The position numbers and the translations under genes were made by a program. Below, in pieces: positions 60,978-64,000 of a stretch of DNA of 64,000 nucleotides. The notes below the pieces were generated by a model. It was not told the DNA's origin. It saw only the letters and a list, made by a program, of their open reading frames with translations, and made no database searches. Source of the stretch: Butyrivibrio sp. (GTDB lineage: Bacteria > Bacillota > Clostridia > Lachnospirales > Lachnospiraceae); contig NZ_SVFW01000001.1 in NCBI RefSeq assembly GCF_015056685.1, positions 62,001-126,000 on the forward strand, written 5' to 3'. Positions within the stretch are counted from its first letter, which is position 1. The number at the start of each line of letters is the position of its first letter.

Positions 60978-63908
60978 TTAAGCCTTTACAAGCTGCTCAA
61001 CAACGTTGAACAAACTCCTGCTTTCTTCTATCTTGTCTGCTGTTCCGATAACGCAAACGCAGTTATCTTCCATAAACGCGTCAACATACGCAGCAAGACT
61101 TCTGATTGTCTCCTTGGTCGTCCCCAAAAGTTCATCACGGCTTTTCTGAATATTCTCCATTTTAGCGTGACACATATAAGCTGTAAGCCCATAAGTCCCC
61201 TTGCCTGAAGGTGTCTTTGGTGTGTCGAGATCAGATATCGCGCCAATTATATACTGAAGGATTACTCTGTCATCTGCCTCAAAGTTCTTAAGATAATCAG
61301 ATGCCTTCTCAAATACATCAATACTATTCTGGAGATTAGGATCTCTATAAGTCACAAATGCACTGTCGCCATTTTTAGCATAGCTGCTCATGCATCCGTA
61401 TGCACCGCCAAGTACTCTGATATTTCTCCAAAGATAATCATAGCCCATCATTACCTTCAATACTCTAAGGGCTCCATTGTACTTAAGTCCTTTATTCGCA
61501 TAATTGCCGGCTCTGCAGACATACTGAACCTGTCCTGCAGTAATAAACGCCTCATTTTTCCTGCTAGTTGTGATCTCCAAATGGCCCTTCTCGCATTCTT
61601 CTGTGAAAAGAGATTTAGAGAACAAAACGCTCTCCTTTGGAACATTCTCATACTCTTTTTCAGTTCCGGTTATATCAACCAAAAGGTTCTCTGGTCTGAA
61701 GATAAGCTTGCAAAGTCTATAAAGATGCTCAGATATTTCCTTTGCTCCTTCATCTGTTTCAACTTTTTTCAGAAGTTCCTCAAGAGTTCTGAAGTATCCA
61801 ATACCACTTACCTGATCTGAAACAAAGGCAGCCGGCGAAACATAGGACATAGCACGAAGAGCCGCTGTCTGATGACCTGCAGATGAAAGATCAGATGATA
61901 GTCTTGCATACTGCTCACCAAATATCTCTTTTAATCTCTTTGTATCATCAAACTTAGTGCATGTAAGGATCTCTTTTACCAGTTCAAAAGCGTATGAAAG
62001 GTTATCATGAAGCACCTTCACGCTGATCTCAAAGGCAGTTTCAAATTTCTTAACATCGAAAGAATCTGTATAAGTGCTGATAGATCCGCTTATTCCACCT
62101 GTTCGTATATTGATCTCGTTGTAAAGATCTCCATATGTATAGTGTTCAGTATCCATCATGCCAAGCACTTTTTTAAGCACTGCAGCATATGGAAGGTCCT
62201 TTGCATCTATATTCTTAAGGTCAAAGACAAATGTCAGATAGTCAATTCCATTAGTAAAAATGTCATGGAAAAGAATCTTAACACCATCCATTTCTCTTTC
62301 TTCATATTTGAACTGTTCAGCTTCCTTTTTAAGGTCTTCAAGCTTAAGAAGCGGAATCTTTTTAAGGTCCTCAGGATCATCAGGTGTTTCCTGATATTCC
62401 TTGAGCTCTTTAGTCTCTTTTACAATTCTCTTTATCTCATCTGCAGATAAGGAATCCTTGTAAGCAGCAAGCTTTTTTGAAAGCTCCGCATCTTTTTTCT
62501 CAGTAAGACCTTTTTCAGGCTCAAGCATAAGTACTGTCTTATGATTGTTGTTAAGAAGATACTTAACAATGAGCTTTTCAAAGTAGTCTCCATCAACCTC
62601 TTTCTTCAGTTCAGCAAAGGTATTGTTTGCTTCAACGTGAATCCATGGCAGTTTGTCATCATAGAGCCAGCTGTCATAGATCTGAAGGCCATACAGAAGT
62701 CCCTTTGGAAATCTTCCAAAATCAGCTTCTCTATACTTAAACTCATCATAGTTAAGTCCGGCCATCAGAGCTTTCTTGTCAATGCCATCCTTAACCTGCT
62801 TTTCAAGAACTTCAACGATAGTTTTTACAAATTCGTCCTTCTGAGAACTGTCAGCATTTTTGGCAATTATTGAAAATACAGGCTGTTTGATTCCATTATC
62901 ATACTCACTGTAAACATCCTGTCCGATTCCCTTGTCAATAAGAGCCTTCTTTATAGGGGCTCCCGGAGCTGAACAAAGAGCATAATCCAGAATATCAAAT
63001 GCAATATATGTCTTTCTGTCTAAGGTTGAACCTATGCTGCAGTTGTAAGAAAGATATGTGTTCTTTGACTCGCTGTCAGACTCAAGGATTGAATAAGGCT
63101 TTCTGACCTCCTTAGGAGAAGAAAATCCTTCCTGCGTTGCAATCTCAGAATCAACTTTAAGATAATCAAACTTCGAGAGATAGTTTTTATCGATATAATC
63201 AAGCTTTTCAGCCATATCCATGTTTCCATATAAATAAATATAGCTGTTTGAAGGATGATAATATTTCCTGTGGAAATCAAGATAATCCTCATAAGTGAGC
63301 TCATAAATATGATCAGGATCTCCACCTGACTCAAAACCATAAGTAGTGTCAGGATAAAGAGAATTCTGAATTTCTCTTGAAAGGACATCATCTGCAGAAG
63401 AAAATGCACCTTTCATCTCATTGTAGACAACACCGTTAATTGTAAGATCAGAGGACTCATCCTCCATCTCATAATGCCAGCCTTCCTGCTTAAAAATCTT
63501 ATCAGTCTTATATATATTGGGATAAAAAACCGCATCTAGATAAACGTGCATCAGATTCTGAAAGTCAGCATCATTGCAGCTGGCAATAGGATACACGGTC
63601 TTATCCGGATAAGTCATAGCATTTAAAAATGTATTGAGTGATCCCTTAACAAGCTCTACAAAAGGATCCTTTATTGGAAATTCTTTTGACCCGCAAAGAA
63701 CTGTATGCTCAATAATATGAGCAACACCTGTAGAATCCTTTGGTGGTGTCCTAAATCCAATAGAAAAAACCTTATTCTCTTCATCATTAGACAAAAGAGC
63801 AATTCTTGCCTTTGTCTTTTTATGGCTTAAAAGATAGCTTTCAGAGTTGAGATCTTCTATTCTTCTCTTTTCAACTATCTCATAAGCGTCCAAATCTTCT
63901 ATTCTCAT
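60978..63908 (-). CDS. M16C family zinc metallopeptidase (presequence protease-like)
   Basis: A 976-residue single-chain insulinase-family peptidase. The inverted zinc motif HIIEH lies in GVAHIIEHTVLCGS near the N-terminus, followed by KDPFVELVKGSLNTFLNAMTYPDKTVYP, typical of the M16C (PreP/Cym1) group. Four homologous lobes would form a closed chamber for short peptides. No signal peptide, so cytoplasmic. It lies 24 bases after the partial gene at the right edge. Confidence 0.93.
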   Translation of the reverse strand: MRIEDLDAYEIVEKRRIEDLNSESYLLSHKKTKARIALLSNDEENKVFSIGFRTPPKDSTGVAHIIEHTVLCGSKEFPIKDPFVELVKGSLNTFLNAMTYPDKTVYPIASCNDADFQNLMHVYLDAVFYPNIYKTDKIFKQEGWHYEMEDESSDLTINGVVYNEMKGAFSSADDVLSREIQNSLYPDTTYGFESGGDPDHIYELTYEDYLDFHRKYYHPSNSYIYLYGNMDMAEKLDYIDKNYLSKFDYLKVDSEIATQEGFSSPKEVRKPYSILESDSESKNTYLSYNCSIGSTLDRKTYIAFDILDYALCSAPGAPIKKALIDKGIGQDVYSEYDNGIKQPVFSIIAKNADSSQKDEFVKTIVEVLEKQVKDGIDKKALMAGLNYDEFKYREADFGRFPKGLLYGLQIYDSWLYDDKLPWIHVEANNTFAELKKEVDGDYFEKLIVKYLLNNNHKTVLMLEPEKGLTEKKDAELSKKLAAYKDSLSADEIKRIVKETKELKEYQETPDDPEDLKKIPLLKLEDLKKEAEQFKYEEREMDGVKILFHDIFTNGIDYLTFVFDLKNIDAKDLPYAAVLKKVLGMMDTEHYTYGDLYNEINIRTGGISGSISTYTDSFDVKKFETAFEISVKVLHDNLSYAFELVKEILTCTKFDDTKRLKEIFGEQYARLSSDLSSAGHQTAALRAMSYVSPAAFVSDQVSGIGYFRTLEELLKKVETDEGAKEISEHLYRLCKLIFRPENLLVDITGTEKEYENVPKESVLFSKSLFTEECEKGHLEITTSRKNEAFITAGQVQYVCRAGNYANKGLKYNGALRVLKVMMGYDYLWRNIRVLGGAYGCMSSYAKNGDSAFVTYRDPNLQNSIDVFEKASDYLKNFEADDRVILQYIIGAISDLDTPKTPSGKGTYGLTAYMCHAKMENIQKSRDELLGTTKETIRSLAAYVDAFMEDNCVCVIGTADKIEESRSLFNVVEQLVKA

Positions 63909-63932
63909 AATTGTCCCTTCAAATTATATATT

Positions 63933-64000
63933 TTAAAAGTCAAAATCATCGCCTGGCTTAAGCGGAATATCAAAATCATCCTTAAGGGCCTGTTCGATCT
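63933..64000 (-). CDS. C-terminal end of an unidentified gene
   Basis: Only the last 21 full codons are inside the window, ending in an acidic tail LKPGDDFDF. Too short to identify. It is upstream of the M16C gene in the same direction. Confidence 0.6.
   Translation of the reverse strand, partial: IEQALKDDFDIPLKPGDDFDF

Noticed and set aside
1..64000. CRISPR arrays, insertion sequences, prophage, tRNA or rRNA genes
   Set aside because: No regularly spaced repeats, transposase or phage proteins, and no cloverleaf apart from the tRNA-like part of tmRNA.

Overview
The window looks like core chromosome of a strict anaerobe in the Firmicutes family Lachnospiraceae, most likely close to Butyrivibrio or Pseudobutyrivibrio. 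This is inferred from moderate-to-low GC, NfnAB electron-bifurcating transhydrogenase, single-chain class II glycyl-tRNA synthetase, a Na+-pumping biotin decarboxylase cluster, ScpAB, and an era-recO-glyS-alaS-rpsU order. Nearly every gene is on the minus strand. The exceptions are the tail of an HD-GYP gene at the left edge and one orphan gene at 21540. I see no tRNA or rRNA genes, insertion sequences, prophage or CRISPR array.

Layout, left to right. 1-1761: an HD-GYP phosphodiesterase fragment converges on a membrane diguanylate cyclase. 1904-11969: one long operon, promoter at its right end, reading MORN protein - rlmH - phoH - PgpH-like - ybeY - flippase - two flavoproteins - ECF S component - 5-formyl-THF cyclo-ligase. 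12063-14400: nfnB/nfnA. 14502-21419: ftsK - fhs - folD - zinc-ribbon/TPR protein. 21540-22112: plus-strand orphan. 22168-24036: glmS. 24103-32914: a cobalamin-riboswitch operon for corrinoid import (btuF, btuC, btuD) and lower-loop salvage (cobD, cobT, a double CobU, cobS, cbiB) ending in a HAD phosphatase. 32938-37602: proB, tmRNA (ssrA), smpB, rnr, secG. 37614-39161: gpmI. 39262-45149: glgX, a membrane protein, a two-component system and a lipoprotein. 45279-50622: biotin-dependent Na+ pump. 50807-53041: metallophosphoesterase, scpA, scpB. 53175-63908: rpsU, alaS, glyS, a lipoprotein, recO, era, a DUF4349 protein and an M16C peptidase, then the tail of one more gene.

Functional links. The folate C1 genes (fhs, folD, 5-formyl-THF cyclo-ligase), NfnAB (NADPH and ferredoxin balance) and the decarboxylase/Na+ pump fit fermentative energy metabolism. 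RNase R, SmpB and tmRNA, which act together in ribosome rescue, are neighbours. RlmH, YbeY and Era are ribosome-maturation factors.

I found no clearly new defence or mobile system. The best leads are: a PgpH-type protein whose HD site has lost its metal ligands; a decarboxylase cluster carrying both acyl-CoA-type (12S-like) and keto-acid-type (5S-like) carboxyltransferases with one biotin carrier and an OadG that is also a lipoprotein with a large outer domain; a tandem CobU-like protein; a very compact cobalamin riboswitch; and a tmRNA gene without encoded CCA whose -10 box sits inside a perfect 9-bp inverted repeat.
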